A DNA stretch of 52,545 bases from an uncultured Enterocloster sp. (GTDB lineage Bacteria > Bacillota > Clostridia > Lachnospirales > Lachnospiraceae), in NCBI GenBank assembly GCA_944383785.1, contig CALWQV010000008.1, forward strand, positions 1-52,545, read 5' to 3'. The position numbers and the translations under genes are program-made. Numbering within the stretch: position 1 is the stretch's first letter; each line of letters opens with the position of its first letter. A model generated the notes under the pieces. That model saw nothing but the letters and a program-made list of their open reading frames with translations. It searched no databases and was not told the origin of the DNA. Below are positions 40,693 through 49,871 of the stretch, piece by piece.

Positions 40693-41572
40693 AAACTGGA
40701 ACAGGGCATACCGGCTTGTGGCTGGCGTGGCCGGCACAGGATTTGAGATTGGCTCCGCTACGGAATCCGGGCGGGCAATCCATATAAAATTTGACCTGGA
40801 AAAAACGGATGTGACCAGCAACAATACGGGTACAATCTCTATCTGGAACCTGAATGACCAGCATGTAAGTATCCTGGAACAGAAGGACTGCATGGTGGAG
40901 CTCCATGCAGGTTATGGAGCCTCGCTGCCCCTCATTTTTTGCGGTAATGTAACCAACCCGGAAACGGAGCTGGAAGGGTCAGACCGAAAGACGGACATCG
41001 ATGTGGTAGATGGCAGGATCGCGGTACGGGATACCTACGTTTCCATGAGCTACCAGGGGATCATCCCGGCCCAGGCAATTATCTCTGACTGCATCCGGCA
41101 GATGGGGATTACCTGCATCTACAGCCCGGGCGTAATCGCCGCTGTAGGGCAAATCCGGCTGCCAAACGGCTATGCCTATGCCGGGCCTGCGGCCAACTGC
41201 CTGACCCAGATCTGCGGCCTGTGCGGTTTCCAATGGTCTATCCAGAACGGCGTTGCCCAGATCCATCAACCGGGAGAGCCGATCACAACTCAGGCGTACA
41301 TCCTGAACGAGTCTACCGGACTGATCAGCGTACCGAAGCGGATTGTGATTGGCTCGGAGTCTAAGAAGGAAGGGGAAAAGAAGAATACCCAGTACGGATA
41401 CGAGGTTGAGTATTTCCTGAACGGGGCAATTAATGTGAATGATATGGTCCAACTCCAGTCCAGGGCCGCATCCGGCTTCTACAGGGTGAAAAACCTGAAA
41501 ATTACCGGGGATAACCTGGAAGGGGACTGGACTTGTACGGCACAGCTATTGGAGGTGGCGGCAGCAGTATGA
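40685..41572 (+). CDS. Baseplate hub protein (gp27/gpD-like)
   Basis: A 295-residue protein overlapping the plug gene. Residues 1-110 form strands (GRAIHIKFDLEKTDV; NNTGTISIWNLND), and the later CLTQICGLCGFQWSIQNGVAQIH is a LysM-like or hub motif. The family is the central baseplate hub of Mu-like phages, on which the spike sits. Its C-terminal GDNLEGDWTCTAQLLEVAA overlaps the spike gene start. Confidence 0.7.
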   Translation: MARNWNRAYRLVAGVAGTGFEIGSATESGRAIHIKFDLEKTDVTSNNTGTISIWNLNDQHVSILEQKDCMVELHAGYGASLPLIFCGNVTNPETELEGSDRKTDIDVVDGRIAVRDTYVSMSYQGIIPAQAIISDCIRQMGITCIYSPGVIAAVGQIRLPNGYAYAGPAANCLTQICGLCGFQWSIQNGVAQIHQPGEPITTQAYILNESTGLISVPKRIVIGSESKKEGEKKNTQYGYEVEYFLNGAINVNDMVQLQSRAASGFYRVKNLKITGDNLEGDWTCTAQLLEVAAAV

Positions 41573-42039
41573 GAAGCGAGATGACGCAGGCCATAGCGGA
41601 TTATGTATCATCTGCCATGGCGGAAATAGGGGTTGCGCTTCCGGGAACGGTAATGGCGTATGATAGTGCCACGGGCCGGGTAAACGTAAAGCCCTTTGGC
41701 AGCATGCAGAAACCGGATGGGACAACAATGGAGTATCCGATCATCACCGGGGTCCCAATCTGCCAGCCAGGCGGAATTGCGGCGCCGGTTCAGGCGGGTA
41801 CATCCTGCCTGCTGGTGTTCTGCGATATAGATATTTCCGGCTGGCTGTCCGGAAAGAGCGGGGGTGCTGCCCTGCGGCACAGCCTGTCAAATGCAGTCTG
41901 TATCCCAGGGCTAGAGCGTACATCCACGGCGGCACAGAACCTGGCAAACGCAAAAGGATGCGCCTGCATATCCGGGAATTTATACGTCAATGGCTCAATT
42001 ACCTGTACCGGGAACTGCAACGCACCTAATATTGATTAA
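41569..42039 (+). CDS. Tail spike protein, Gp138 N-terminal-like
   Basis: A 156-residue protein; ATG 41569 follows GGAGGTGG. The sequence (VALPGTVMAYDSATGRVNVKP, then VQAGTSCLLVFCDIDISGWL) matches the Gp138 N-terminal domain of small central spikes. The C terminus is cysteine-rich and short (CACISGNLYVNGSITCTGNC), a likely metal-binding or triple-strand tip. It would puncture the host envelope. Confidence 0.75.
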   Translation: MRSEMTQAIADYVSSAMAEIGVALPGTVMAYDSATGRVNVKPFGSMQKPDGTTMEYPIITGVPICQPGGIAAPVQAGTSCLLVFCDIDISGWLSGKSGGAALRHSLSNAVCIPGLERTSTAAQNLANAKGCACISGNLYVNGSITCTGNCNAPNID

Positions 42040-42060
42040 GGCAGAAGGGAGGGATAAGGC

Positions 42061-42435
42061 TTGGCCTACAATGATATTTTGCTGGATTCTGTAGGGGATC
42101 TGAGGCTGGATGGCAATAATGACCTGATCTTGGCCGAATCCTTGGTGCAGGAAATCAATGTACAGCTCCGGTGGTTTAAGGGGGAATGGCCCTTTGATGA
42201 GACGAAGGGAACCGACTGGTTTGATACCGTATTTGTAAAGAATCCGGACGATGAGCTGATCCGCCAGATGGTGGAGCAAATTTTATACGGCTTTGACGAA
42301 ATTTCAGAGGTTGAAAGCGTTGCGGTGGAGGCAGATGCCAGGGAGCGGAAGGCCGCTATCACCTGGCGTGCGGCCACAAAGACCAGGGAAAGGATTGAAA
42401 GTGAGGTGGTTTTATGGGGGAGCTCTACGGCGTAA
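42061..42435 (+). CDS. Baseplate wedge protein (gp25/Mu gp46-like)
   Basis: A 124-residue protein starting TTG 42061 after GGGAGGG. It begins MAYNDILLDSVGDLRLDGNN and contains the VQEINVQLRWFKGEWPFDETKGTDWF segment diagnostic of the gp25/GP46 lysozyme-fold wedge proteins. The last 22 bases overlap the J gene. It forms the wedge that holds the J-like protein to the hub. Confidence 0.75.
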   Translation: MAYNDILLDSVGDLRLDGNNDLILAESLVQEINVQLRWFKGEWPFDETKGTDWFDTVFVKNPDDELIRQMVEQILYGFDEISEVESVAVEADARERKAAITWRAATKTRERIESEVVLWGSSTA

Positions 42436-43874
42436 CCCCGAAAGGTTTTATCCTGCGCCGGTTTGATACGATATATGCAGATCTGGCGGAGCGGATTAAG
42501 CGGTATGCGGGGATTGACATTACAGCAAACGAGAACAGCGTCCTGAACCTTGCAATCTGCTATCCGGTATGCGATATTGCCGCGCAGCTGCATGAGGAAA
42601 ACCTGGAAATCTACAACAGCCTCCACCCAAGCACGGCGGAGGGGACAGCCCTGGATGACTGCTGCCAGTTTGGGAATATCCTGCGGAGGGCCGCAAGGAA
42701 GACGGTCTACAAAATCTCCTGCAATGTGACGGACGGCAATACGATCCGGAAGGATACGATCATAGCGGCGGATACGAACCCGCGCCATGATCTGTACTGT
42801 GATGAAGATACGGTAGTAAGCCGGGAAGCATTTAATGAGGCGTATATCCGATTGGTAGTTACGCAGAGCGGCCAGTCTTACACTATAGCGATTGACGATC
42901 AGGAGTATGCCTACACTTCGCAGGATGGAAACCAGGAAACGATTTTAAACGGATTGAAGACGGCGCTTGGAAGCAACTACGATGTGAGCGTGGAAAACGG
43001 GTTGCTCGCAATCAAAGGCAAGCAGCCTGACGAGATTCACAAACTTGTACTGAGCGACAATTTGACAACCGATTCCGTCACCGGCCTGGTACAGTTCTCC
43101 ACGGAAGAGTACGGACCGATTGTCATGCCGGTGGGTACAATTACGAACATTATCAGCAACCTGTCAACCGGGTTTAACTGGTGCGAGAACCGTATCAACC
43201 CGGATGTGGGCCGTCTGGAAGAAGAGGACTGGGAATACCGGCAGTCCTACATGGAGCGGATCTACAGCTACAGCAGCAACATGGCGGATTCCATCCGCTC
43301 TTATCTTCTGAACAATGTGGAGGGCATTGAAACGGTCCAGGTCTATGAAAATGATGAGGATACAAAAGACAGCGAGGGCAGGGCACCACATTCGGTGGAG
43401 ATTGTGGTATCCGGTGGGGACGATGAGGAGATTGCATATGGCATCCTGCGGAGCAAGGCGGGCGGGATCGGTACGAACGGAAGCGTGGAAGTGAACTGTG
43501 TGGGGCTGAACGGGGAGACAATCAAGATTAGGTTTAACCGGCCTGCGGAGATCTACGCCTGGATCATGGTGGAGCTGCACGGGCAGAAGAGCGATATACC
43601 CAGCAACTATGAGAAGATTGTGCAGGATATTATCCTGAATGCCTATTCCGGCTTGCAGGCTGGCGATCCGCTCATCCTACAGCGTGTGATCGGAGAGATT
43701 TACCTCCAGGTATCCGGCGTGGAGTACGCATACATTTACCAGTACCATTCCAAGACTGCCGGGGATACGCCAGATAATGAAGATTATGAGCAGACGAATA
43801 TTTCCGTAGCTTCCAGGGAGATGGTGATTTTGTCAGCAGATAGAATTGAGGTGTCCGTCATTGAAAGTGATTGA
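42414..43874 (+). CDS. Baseplate J-like protein
   Basis: A 486-residue protein; ATG 42414 follows AGGTGG and overlaps the wedge gene. Family marks include LNLAICYPVCDIAAQLHEENLEIYNSL near 45-70 and RPAEIYAWIMVEL in the C-terminal third. J/gp47 proteins form the outer baseplate wedge ring. An acidic stretch, ENDEDTKDSEGRAPHSVEIVVSGG, lies near residue 305-330. Confidence 0.8.
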   Translation: MGELYGVTPKGFILRRFDTIYADLAERIKRYAGIDITANENSVLNLAICYPVCDIAAQLHEENLEIYNSLHPSTAEGTALDDCCQFGNILRRAARKTVYKISCNVTDGNTIRKDTIIAADTNPRHDLYCDEDTVVSREAFNEAYIRLVVTQSGQSYTIAIDDQEYAYTSQDGNQETILNGLKTALGSNYDVSVENGLLAIKGKQPDEIHKLVLSDNLTTDSVTGLVQFSTEEYGPIVMPVGTITNIISNLSTGFNWCENRINPDVGRLEEEDWEYRQSYMERIYSYSSNMADSIRSYLLNNVEGIETVQVYENDEDTKDSEGRAPHSVEIVVSGGDDEEIAYGILRSKAGGIGTNGSVEVNCVGLNGETIKIRFNRPAEIYAWIMVELHGQKSDIPSNYEKIVQDIILNAYSGLQAGDPLILQRVIGEIYLQVSGVEYAYIYQYHSKTAGDTPDNEDYEQTNISVASREMVILSADRIEVSVIESD

Positions 43875-44901
43875 CGAATGGAAAAACCTGACCCTTAGCC
43901 AGTTTTATGATAAACCTGTGCTATGGGGGATTATACGGGCCGTATCAGAAATCTTCCAGGAGGCATATGCGGAGCAGCAGGAGTTAAGGAAGCTGCTTGA
44001 CATTGATAGCCAGGAAGGAGTGAACCTAGACCATATTGGGGACATCCTATGCCTGACCAGGACCCAGGCGCACCAGATCCTGCGGAGGAATAATGAGTTT
44101 GAATTGACTGATGATCTGTACCGGAAAGCGTTGAAATACAAGATCATCCTGAACAATTCTAACGCCACTTATTACGACATCATGGAAGGGATCGGGATTA
44201 TCTGGAATACAGGGGATGTTGTATACCGGGAGGATAAGAACCACCCGGCAACCTATATCCTCGACCTGAAGAGCTACGACATTAACTCCGGGGATATATT
44301 GGAATCCCGCACTATGACGATCAAAGCAGCAGGAGTTAAAGTCCTGTTTATTATTGTGTGGCTGATCCGGTTCCGGTATGGATTTTGGAGATGCGGGGCC
44401 AGGGTAACCTACCACAACGTTGTCCAGTTTTTTAAAGAGAATGTGCGGAAATTTGATGGCTCCTGGAAGCTGGACGGAACATACCATCTTGATGCACTAT
44501 CTACAAAGCCGCTGAGGGTGACCTACCGTTGCTTGCCATTCCCTGTACCGTTGGGGATGAAGCTGAAGAATGTGCATGATCTTCCGGACCGGCTGATTGT
44601 CCGGATTGGGGACGATGGGACATACCTGGCAGATGAGCCAGCGATTACCGGGGCAAAGGGATATGGGATTGAGGCCTTACCAGATGGGGACAGCCTGAAA
44701 ATCACATCCTCAGGCGGCCCGGAGGTACAGGATCAGCTGAAAGGCCTGAAAGTAACCGGACAGCAGGAGCGGACGGTATACGCGAAGGATTATATCGTAT
44801 CCCCTCAGGAGGCTTATGGGGAATATGAGACGGATGGGCTGCGGATCTATTTTGCGGCGGCCCTGGAATTTAGCATCGAAATAGCACCGACCATGGTGTA
44901 G
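43861..44901 (+). CDS. Tail protein I-like (DUF2612) with adhesin-linked C-terminal domain
   Basis: A 346-residue protein. TTG 43861 follows GAGGTG by seven bases; an upstream in-frame start at 43846 lacks that support. The first 200 residues (KNLTLSQFYDKPVLW; NLDHIGDILCLTRTQAHQIL) match the I/DUF2612 family. The last 85 residues (AITGAKGYGIEALPDGDSL to IYFAAALEFSIE) are homologous to the C-terminal part of the protein at 47381, including QDQLKGLKVTGQQERTVYA. That unit is probably a shared fibre-attachment domain. Confidence 0.7.
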   Translation: MKVIDEWKNLTLSQFYDKPVLWGIIRAVSEIFQEAYAEQQELRKLLDIDSQEGVNLDHIGDILCLTRTQAHQILRRNNEFELTDDLYRKALKYKIILNNSNATYYDIMEGIGIIWNTGDVVYREDKNHPATYILDLKSYDINSGDILESRTMTIKAAGVKVLFIIVWLIRFRYGFWRCGARVTYHNVVQFFKENVRKFDGSWKLDGTYHLDALSTKPLRVTYRCLPFPVPLGMKLKNVHDLPDRLIVRIGDDGTYLADEPAITGAKGYGIEALPDGDSLKITSSGGPEVQDQLKGLKVTGQQERTVYAKDYIVSPQEAYGEYETDGLRIYFAAALEFSIEIAPTMV

Positions 44902-44917
44902 GAAGGAGAGGAAGGAC

Positions 44918-45295
44918 ATGGCAGTATCAATCGTGCCGAATGTGGCGCGGGAAAAAATGGCAAAGGCTCGGGCTGGGCTAGCAGAGCTTCCGCCGATCAC
45001 CCATGTGGCATTTGGGGACGGGGGCTGTGACAGCGATGGGACGGTGCTTACCCCGTCCTCTACCATGACAGCCCTGAACCATGAATTGTTGAGAAAGACC
45101 ATCAGCGAAAAGAAGGTAACGGCCCAGTGCGTGATTACGTATATCGGGAAGCTTGCGGAAGGGGAGCTGGATGGTAAGAGCGTCAGCGAAATTGCGCTGA
45201 TCGATTCAGAAGGCGACCTGGCGAACGTACAGTTCTTCAAGGGGAAGGCGGATGACCTGGAACAGACATTTGAGATTGATGATGATTACTCGTAA
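44918..45295 (+). CDS. Tail-collar/fibre N-terminal protein (DUF3751-like)
   Basis: A 125-residue protein; ATG 44918 follows GGAAGGAG. It begins with MAVSIVPNVAREKMAKARAG and continues with PPITHVAFGDGG, the pattern of phage tail-collar fibre N termini. The remainder is strand-rich. It likely connects fibres to the baseplate. Confidence 0.65.
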   Translation: MAVSIVPNVAREKMAKARAGLAELPPITHVAFGDGGCDSDGTVLTPSSTMTALNHELLRKTISEKKVTAQCVITYIGKLAEGELDGKSVSEIALIDSEGDLANVQFFKGKADDLEQTFEIDDDYS

Positions 45296-45312
45296 TACGG
45301 AGGTGAGCAGTA

Positions 45313-45711
45313 TTGGCATACTACAATGTCAGCAGCCCGGAATTTAACAGCAATGTCCGCCGTCTGGAAGAGACGGACTGGGCCCACGCGGAGGTGCTGA
45401 ACCAGACCATCAGCCAGGCGGTTGTGAATACGGCGGCCTTGCAGCGGGCTGTATTCCGGCTCGCTGGGAGGACAGTCCAGGCATCCGGGTGGAATAGTAA
45501 GGAATATACGATCTCAGATGGGAGGATCAAGGCTTCCAGCATTGCGGAAGTTTACTGGGCGTCCGGCTCTAAAGAAACCGTGATTGACTGCGAAATAGAC
45601 GGGTATACCCAGGATGGAGGCCTTGTCCTGACCTGCGATACAGTGCCGGAAACGGACCTGGTAATTGAAACAATCGAGATAAGGAATGAGGTGATCGACA
45701 ATGCCGTTTAA
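45313..45711 (+). CDS. Tail-associated protein of unknown function
   Basis: A 132-residue protein starting TTG 45313 after GGAGGTGAG. The N-terminal 55 residues are helical (NSNVRRLEETDWAHAEVLNQ) and the rest strand-rich, a fibre-like layout. It lies between the collar protein and the large fibre and overlaps the latter by 11 bases. It is probably a structural accessory; no family is recognised. Confidence 0.5.
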   Translation: MAYYNVSSPEFNSNVRRLEETDWAHAEVLNQTISQAVVNTAALQRAVFRLAGRTVQASGWNSKEYTISDGRIKASSIAEVYWASGSKETVIDCEIDGYTQDGGLVLTCDTVPETDLVIETIEIRNEVIDNAV

Positions 45712-46978
45712 GCAAAATGTAGGGGGAGGGGTATCGGCAGCAAAGGATACGGCCACAGAGGCGGATGTGCGCTACCCGAAAACCTTCCATTCCGGGAAAG
45801 GAACAAAGGCAAAAGTCGGGTCGATATTGGATTGTTTAATCAAGAAGGTAACACCTGGGACCAGCAAGGTAGTGATCCCTAAGGACAGCTATATTGCGGA
45901 GGATATTGAGATAGACGGCGACCCAGCGCTGGTATCGGCAAACATTAAAGCGGATACCAGTATTTTTGGCGTACAGGGCGACCCTAATGTGGTTGACACA
46001 TCGGACGGGAACCTGAGCGCAGGGCGGATGCTTGCCGGGACAAAAGGATACTCAAAGGGCGGCCCGGTGAACGGCGAAATTCAGACACTGGGGGATACAT
46101 CCTTCTCGCCGTCTGGCTCATCCGCTTACAATGACTGCAAAATATCCGGGGCAACTGAGAACAGCTATGTTGGGGCATTTGATTACTCCATTACCGGATA
46201 TATCGCCGGGAAGATCCGCATCCACATCGCAAACCTGCTGTCGAAGAATATCCGCCATGGAATAAAGGTTGGGGGGATTGGTGGGTACATTACGGGGAGC
46301 TTTACCGGAGACGCAACTGCTGCGGCTGAACATATCTTAGCAGGGAAAAAGGCCGGGGTAAAGGGCAATATGGTAAACGGGACGATGACCAATGTAGCCG
46401 CAATCGATCCGGCCAAGTCTGTTACACTGTCAAGTGGTGTATTATATGCGAGGATGACGCGAGGGGCGCATATTACAAATGCCACATCAGGATACCCGGA
46501 GGTAAGTGTCCCGCAGAAAACGCTGGCAAATGCGATTGGGCTGACAGCAGCGAAACTGAGCAAAGGGCAGAGTGTTGCCGGGATTAACGGGACAGCAAAT
46601 AGAAGTCAGATTGTTAATTATATTGCATACAATAGCAACATTTATTATACGGGCTATAGTAGTACATCGGGTAATAGAAGAATCGATATAGGAGCTCCAT
46701 ATGCGGAATGGGATACTATTGTTTTGGAGGTTTACCCAGATACAGAGTATTGCGGCCCGGTTGTTATTGCGCTTTCGAAAGGCGAAAGTATGCGCGTTCC
46801 GATAACCACAATTAAGTACAATGATGCACAGTACAGAAATGCATGGTTATCTATTGCAAGGGATTCAAGCGGAAAGATAACGTTGCAACCCTTCAGAGGT
46901 AACGAATCAGGAACATACAAAACGGTTGTCCGGGTAGCAGCAGTTTATGACGGCATAACAGATAAGCATCCGGAGTAA
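45701..46978 (+). CDS. Tail fibre protein
   Basis: A 425-residue protein; ATG 45701 follows GAGGTG. Glycine-rich repeats occupy the body, such as DGNLSAGRMLAGTKGYSKGG, AAAEHILAGKKAGVKGNMV and SKGQSVAGINGTA, typical of trimeric fibre shafts. The last 130 residues, encoded from about 46590, are compositionally distinct (AT-richer) and richer in N, Y and S, so the tip may have been exchanged. It could be a receptor-binding partner to the variable protein downstream. Confidence 0.65.
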   Translation: MPFKQNVGGGVSAAKDTATEADVRYPKTFHSGKGTKAKVGSILDCLIKKVTPGTSKVVIPKDSYIAEDIEIDGDPALVSANIKADTSIFGVQGDPNVVDTSDGNLSAGRMLAGTKGYSKGGPVNGEIQTLGDTSFSPSGSSAYNDCKISGATENSYVGAFDYSITGYIAGKIRIHIANLLSKNIRHGIKVGGIGGYITGSFTGDATAAAEHILAGKKAGVKGNMVNGTMTNVAAIDPAKSVTLSSGVLYARMTRGAHITNATSGYPEVSVPQKTLANAIGLTAAKLSKGQSVAGINGTANRSQIVNYIAYNSNIYYTGYSSTSGNRRIDIGAPYAEWDTIVLEVYPDTEYCGPVVIALSKGESMRVPITTIKYNDAQYRNAWLSIARDSSGKITLQPFRGNESGTYKTVVRVAAVYDGITDKHPE

Positions 46979-47076
46979 AGCCATGTTTGCTGCCAGCCCT
47001 GTAACCGAAACCGTTATAATCTAACAAAAAGAGCGCAAATACTACAATCTGCAATATGATAGGGAGGTGTGATATT

Positions 47077-47376
47077 TTGAATCCAATCCGAAAACCGACG
47101 ATAGAAGGGACAACGAGGAAGTACGAGTTTGAAGTGATCGGCACTCGCTTCCTGGTCAAGAACATGTCCGGCGGGGACATCCTGGCCGGGTTTGAACAGG
47201 ATCTTGGAACAGAAGGCGTGGAGAGCTGGCTGATTCCAGACGGCGCATGGCAAGTGATACCCGGCACGGAGAACCGCATCCGGCGGACAGAGGTGTATAT
47301 CAAGGCGTATGCTACATCTGCCACGGATAGAGGCGTAGAGGTTGAGGCGGTCGAATATGGACTGCCGAGGGGGTGA
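47077..47376 (+). CDS. Hypothetical adhesin-region protein
   Basis: A 99-residue protein; TTG 47077 follows GGGAGGTG. It is strand-rich (YEFEVIGTRFLVKNMSGGDILAGFE) and ends in YGLPRG. The 98 bases before it (46979-47076) contain nothing recognisable. It sits between the fibre and the module with the diversity-generating retroelement and probably belongs to the fibre assembly, but has no recognisable family. Confidence 0.5.
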   Translation: MNPIRKPTIEGTTRKYEFEVIGTRFLVKNMSGGDILAGFEQDLGTEGVESWLIPDGAWQVIPGTENRIRRTEVYIKAYATSATDRGVEVEAVEYGLPRG

Positions 47377-47380
47377 TGGG

Positions 47381-47788
47381 ATGTATCGACCGATCATCGG
47401 TCAAGGGCTCTATGGCTGGATGTATGGCTACGGCGGAGCTGGCGGCACAGCCGTAATTCCGGGCCGGTTAATCATTACGTCCCCCCATATCCGCCTGGCT
47501 TATAGCGAGGCAGCCGTGACGGGGTGGAAGGGGCACCCCTTAGAATATGCCGCTGCACCGGACATGGATGGGCTGGTGATTTTATCACCCGGAGAGCCCG
47601 TAATCCAGGACGCTCTTTTAGGGCTGCGAGCAACTGGGGCAAAAGAACGGTCTATCTATGCGGACAGCTACCTGGTATCCAGGGAAGCGCTATATGCCCA
47701 GGCCCAGGATGAAGGGCTGCTGATCTATTTTGACGGAGACAGTACGATGGAGCTCGAAAAGAACCCGATTATAGGAAAGGAAGGATAA
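47381..47788 (+). CDS. Adhesin-region protein sharing a domain with the I-like protein
   Basis: A 135-residue protein; ATG 47381 follows GAGGGGGTG. The first 35 residues are glycine- and tyrosine-rich (LYGWMYGYGGAGG). The rest aligns with the C-terminal unit of the I-like protein at 43861: AAVTGWKG, QDALLGLRATGAKERSIYA and GLLIYFDGDSTMELE correspond to AITGAKG, QDQLKGLKVTGQQERTVYA and GLRIYFAAALEFSIE. This suggests a duplicated connecting domain between baseplate and adhesin. The next start lies three bases after its stop. Confidence 0.65.
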   Translation: MYRPIIGQGLYGWMYGYGGAGGTAVIPGRLIITSPHIRLAYSEAAVTGWKGHPLEYAAAPDMDGLVILSPGEPVIQDALLGLRATGAKERSIYADSYLVSREALYAQAQDEGLLIYFDGDSTMELEKNPIIGKEG

Positions 47789-47790
47789 AA

Positions 47791-49755
47791 ATGTCAGAAA
47801 CAGGAGCAATGAAAAGCTATTATGTAAAGGTCCGGCCCACAAACGGCGGCCAGCATAAGAAAACGCTGGCATACGATTTCTGGACAACCGTATTCGATGC
47901 AGTAACTGGCAACAGCTACTTGTCGATCCAGGATGTTCCGGCGGGAATCGAGATTACGAATACCAGCTATTGGACGCTGTACAGCGTCAACGATGCCAGA
48001 TACGAATACCTGCTGGGGCTGTTAAAGAACTTGCAGGGCACAGCAGCAACCGCATCACAGATCAGCGCCCTCCAGAGCCAGCTGACCGCCCTGATTGCCG
48101 CTTCCGGGGAGACGGATGGAAATACGGAGCTCCAGGATATCCGGAACGGGGCGGACGGCGTAACCTATGATACAGCGGGCAAGGCAGTGCGGGAGCAGCT
48201 GAAACAGAAGATCGGAAAAGACGAGGCCATGAGCTGGTCCCAGTGGTTTGATTCCCACCGGACCGGCTGGCACGGCGGAGTCACATTCCCCAGGTTTGGC
48301 AAGTCCCAGGCAGTCCTTGGGACTAAGACGGGGGACAACGAGGATATCGTGGTGGAAACCTCCACAAATACTGCGAAAGGCCGGAATGATTTTGCGGACA
48401 CCCCGCTTACAGACCTGATGTTTAATGGGATTGAGGTGAACGGGTATGTGGATGAGGATGGGGAGCCGCACATCACGGCGATCAAAGGCTCGCCAGAGTT
48501 TTCCAGGGATGGGAGCAACGGGGATGTGTATATGGCCTTCCTGACGCCGTTCTACAAGCGCGTGTACAATGATGACGTAGACGGATGGGATTTTGCGGAT
48601 CACAGGGCGGATGGGATGAAGCCATGGGACGCTGCGGTCAGGCCGGACGGGACATGGAGGTCATTCTATTTTGTATCAAAATATCCTGGCGTGGACAATG
48701 ATGATGGCATTATTGCGTCCATTTCAGGCCGGAAGCCCCTCAGAAAATACTCCCACAACAGCCAGATCACGAAATTTACCGCTAAAGGAGATCAGTACTG
48801 CGGATGGACCAGTACAGATGTAGCCTGGGCGCAGTGGATGTTCGACATGAAGTTTGCCACACGCAATTCGCAGAGCAAACTAAGCGGGGCCACTTCGTAT
48901 TATTACCAGTATCCGGCAGTAGTGGAGGAGCAGGATGTGAAGCGTATAATTATCGCAAAAGCCCAGGCTGCAAACTTGGTAGTCGGCTCATACGTGTCGA
49001 TCGGATATGGATATGTGTCCAATGGCACAGTTGGCCTGGACCGGAATAACGACAGCCTCCATGCATACGCTGACAGTGTGAAGATTTTGTCCATTGAGGA
49101 TTATGATGACAGCAACAGCGTTGTTTATGTGGATTCAGCGGATACATTTGACACCACGGCGGTTAGCCTCGGGGACAACCTTACATCGTCCGTATACATT
49201 ACAACCATCCACTGGCACTCCGGCAGTTGCGATGATGTCCTTGGCCCGGATGGATCCCCATTTAATTGTACGAATAACAAGGAGCCATTTGTGCTGTCCG
49301 GGGTGGAGCTTGGACATGGCGGCACGACGATTGTTGCAGACATTATCTTGAATGGCGTATACGATGAGGATACCGATACTTATACGCAGACCCCATGCAT
49401 CGTGAGCGACAGCAGGAAGATCGCCACAAGCGTGACGGACGATTACGTTGAGATTGGCTATCATCTGCCAGATACGAACAACGCATGGAAATATGTCTCA
49501 GAGCAAGGCTATGACAGCAGGTATCCATGGCTGGCACTTCCGCTCGCAGCAGATGCAAGCTCGTCTACTGGTTACTGCGATGGGATACATACTGGCTCTA
49601 GGGCAACTGCGGCGCGGGAATGGCTCTGGTTTGGCGGTCTGGGCTATGGGGCTCATGCCGGCCTTCGGTGCGTCTATGCGGCCTACGCCCTTGGCACGAC
49701 GAGCTGGCATTTCCTGCCCCGCCTTTCATACCTCCGTCGCGGCGTAGCCGCATAG
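47791..49755 (+). CDS. DGR-diversified adhesin (variable tail fibre protein)
   Basis: A 654-residue protein; ATG 47791 follows GGAAGGA. The N terminus is fibre-like, with ELQDIRNGADGVTYDTAGKA near 110-130. The body is strand-rich and rich in W, D and G. The C-terminal 45 residues resemble the C-type-lectin or FGE fold used by variable DGR proteins (REWLWFGGLGYGAHAGL to LPRL). Eleven residues between 616 and 641 (616, 618, 619, 622, 627, 629, 631, 632, 638, 640, 641) correspond to mutated template adenines. It should bind the host receptor, with the variable patch deciding specificity. Confidence 0.85.
   Translation: MSETGAMKSYYVKVRPTNGGQHKKTLAYDFWTTVFDAVTGNSYLSIQDVPAGIEITNTSYWTLYSVNDARYEYLLGLLKNLQGTAATASQISALQSQLTALIAASGETDGNTELQDIRNGADGVTYDTAGKAVREQLKQKIGKDEAMSWSQWFDSHRTGWHGGVTFPRFGKSQAVLGTKTGDNEDIVVETSTNTAKGRNDFADTPLTDLMFNGIEVNGYVDEDGEPHITAIKGSPEFSRDGSNGDVYMAFLTPFYKRVYNDDVDGWDFADHRADGMKPWDAAVRPDGTWRSFYFVSKYPGVDNDDGIIASISGRKPLRKYSHNSQITKFTAKGDQYCGWTSTDVAWAQWMFDMKFATRNSQSKLSGATSYYYQYPAVVEEQDVKRIIIAKAQAANLVVGSYVSIGYGYVSNGTVGLDRNNDSLHAYADSVKILSIEDYDDSNSVVYVDSADTFDTTAVSLGDNLTSSVYITTIHWHSGSCDDVLGPDGSPFNCTNNKEPFVLSGVELGHGGTTIVADIILNGVYDEDTDTYTQTPCIVSDSRKIATSVTDDYVEIGYHLPDTNNAWKYVSEQGYDSRYPWLALPLAADASSSTGYCDGIHTGSRATAAREWLWFGGLGYGAHAGLRCVYAAYALGTTSWHFLPRLSYLRRGVAA
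49623..49725 (+). repeat. DGR variable repeat (VR)
   Basis: These 103 bases near the 3' end of the adhesin gene match the template at 49872-49974 at every position except 13, all of which are adenine in the template (changes to G, C or T). The last 13 bases (49713-49725, CCTGCCCCGCCTT) are invariant and GC-rich, fitting an initiation-of-mutagenic-homing site. The first 13 bases are also invariant. Confidence 0.95.
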
Positions 49756-49785
49756 GGGGTGAATCCAGGAGCGGAAGCGAGTGGA

Positions 49786-49801
49786 GAGGGGACCGCCCCT
49801 C
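49786..49801 (+). other. Hairpin downstream of the variable repeat
   Basis: GAGGGG (49786-49791) and CCCCTC (49796-49801) form a perfect 6-base stem with a 4-base loop, about 60 bases after the VR. DGRs often need a hairpin after the VR for homing; this is a candidate, but the distance is longer than in the best-studied case. Confidence 0.5.
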
Positions 49802-49871
49802 ATAAGTCCCGCATCGTGGGCGAAAATTTAGGGCTGCCTGATGCGTCAGCGGGTGTTCCTGGGCCGTCGTT

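Noticed and set aside
42066-42788. 240-codon minus-strand frame opposite baseplate genes
   Set aside because: Shadow frame covering two overlapping baseplate genes with family support.
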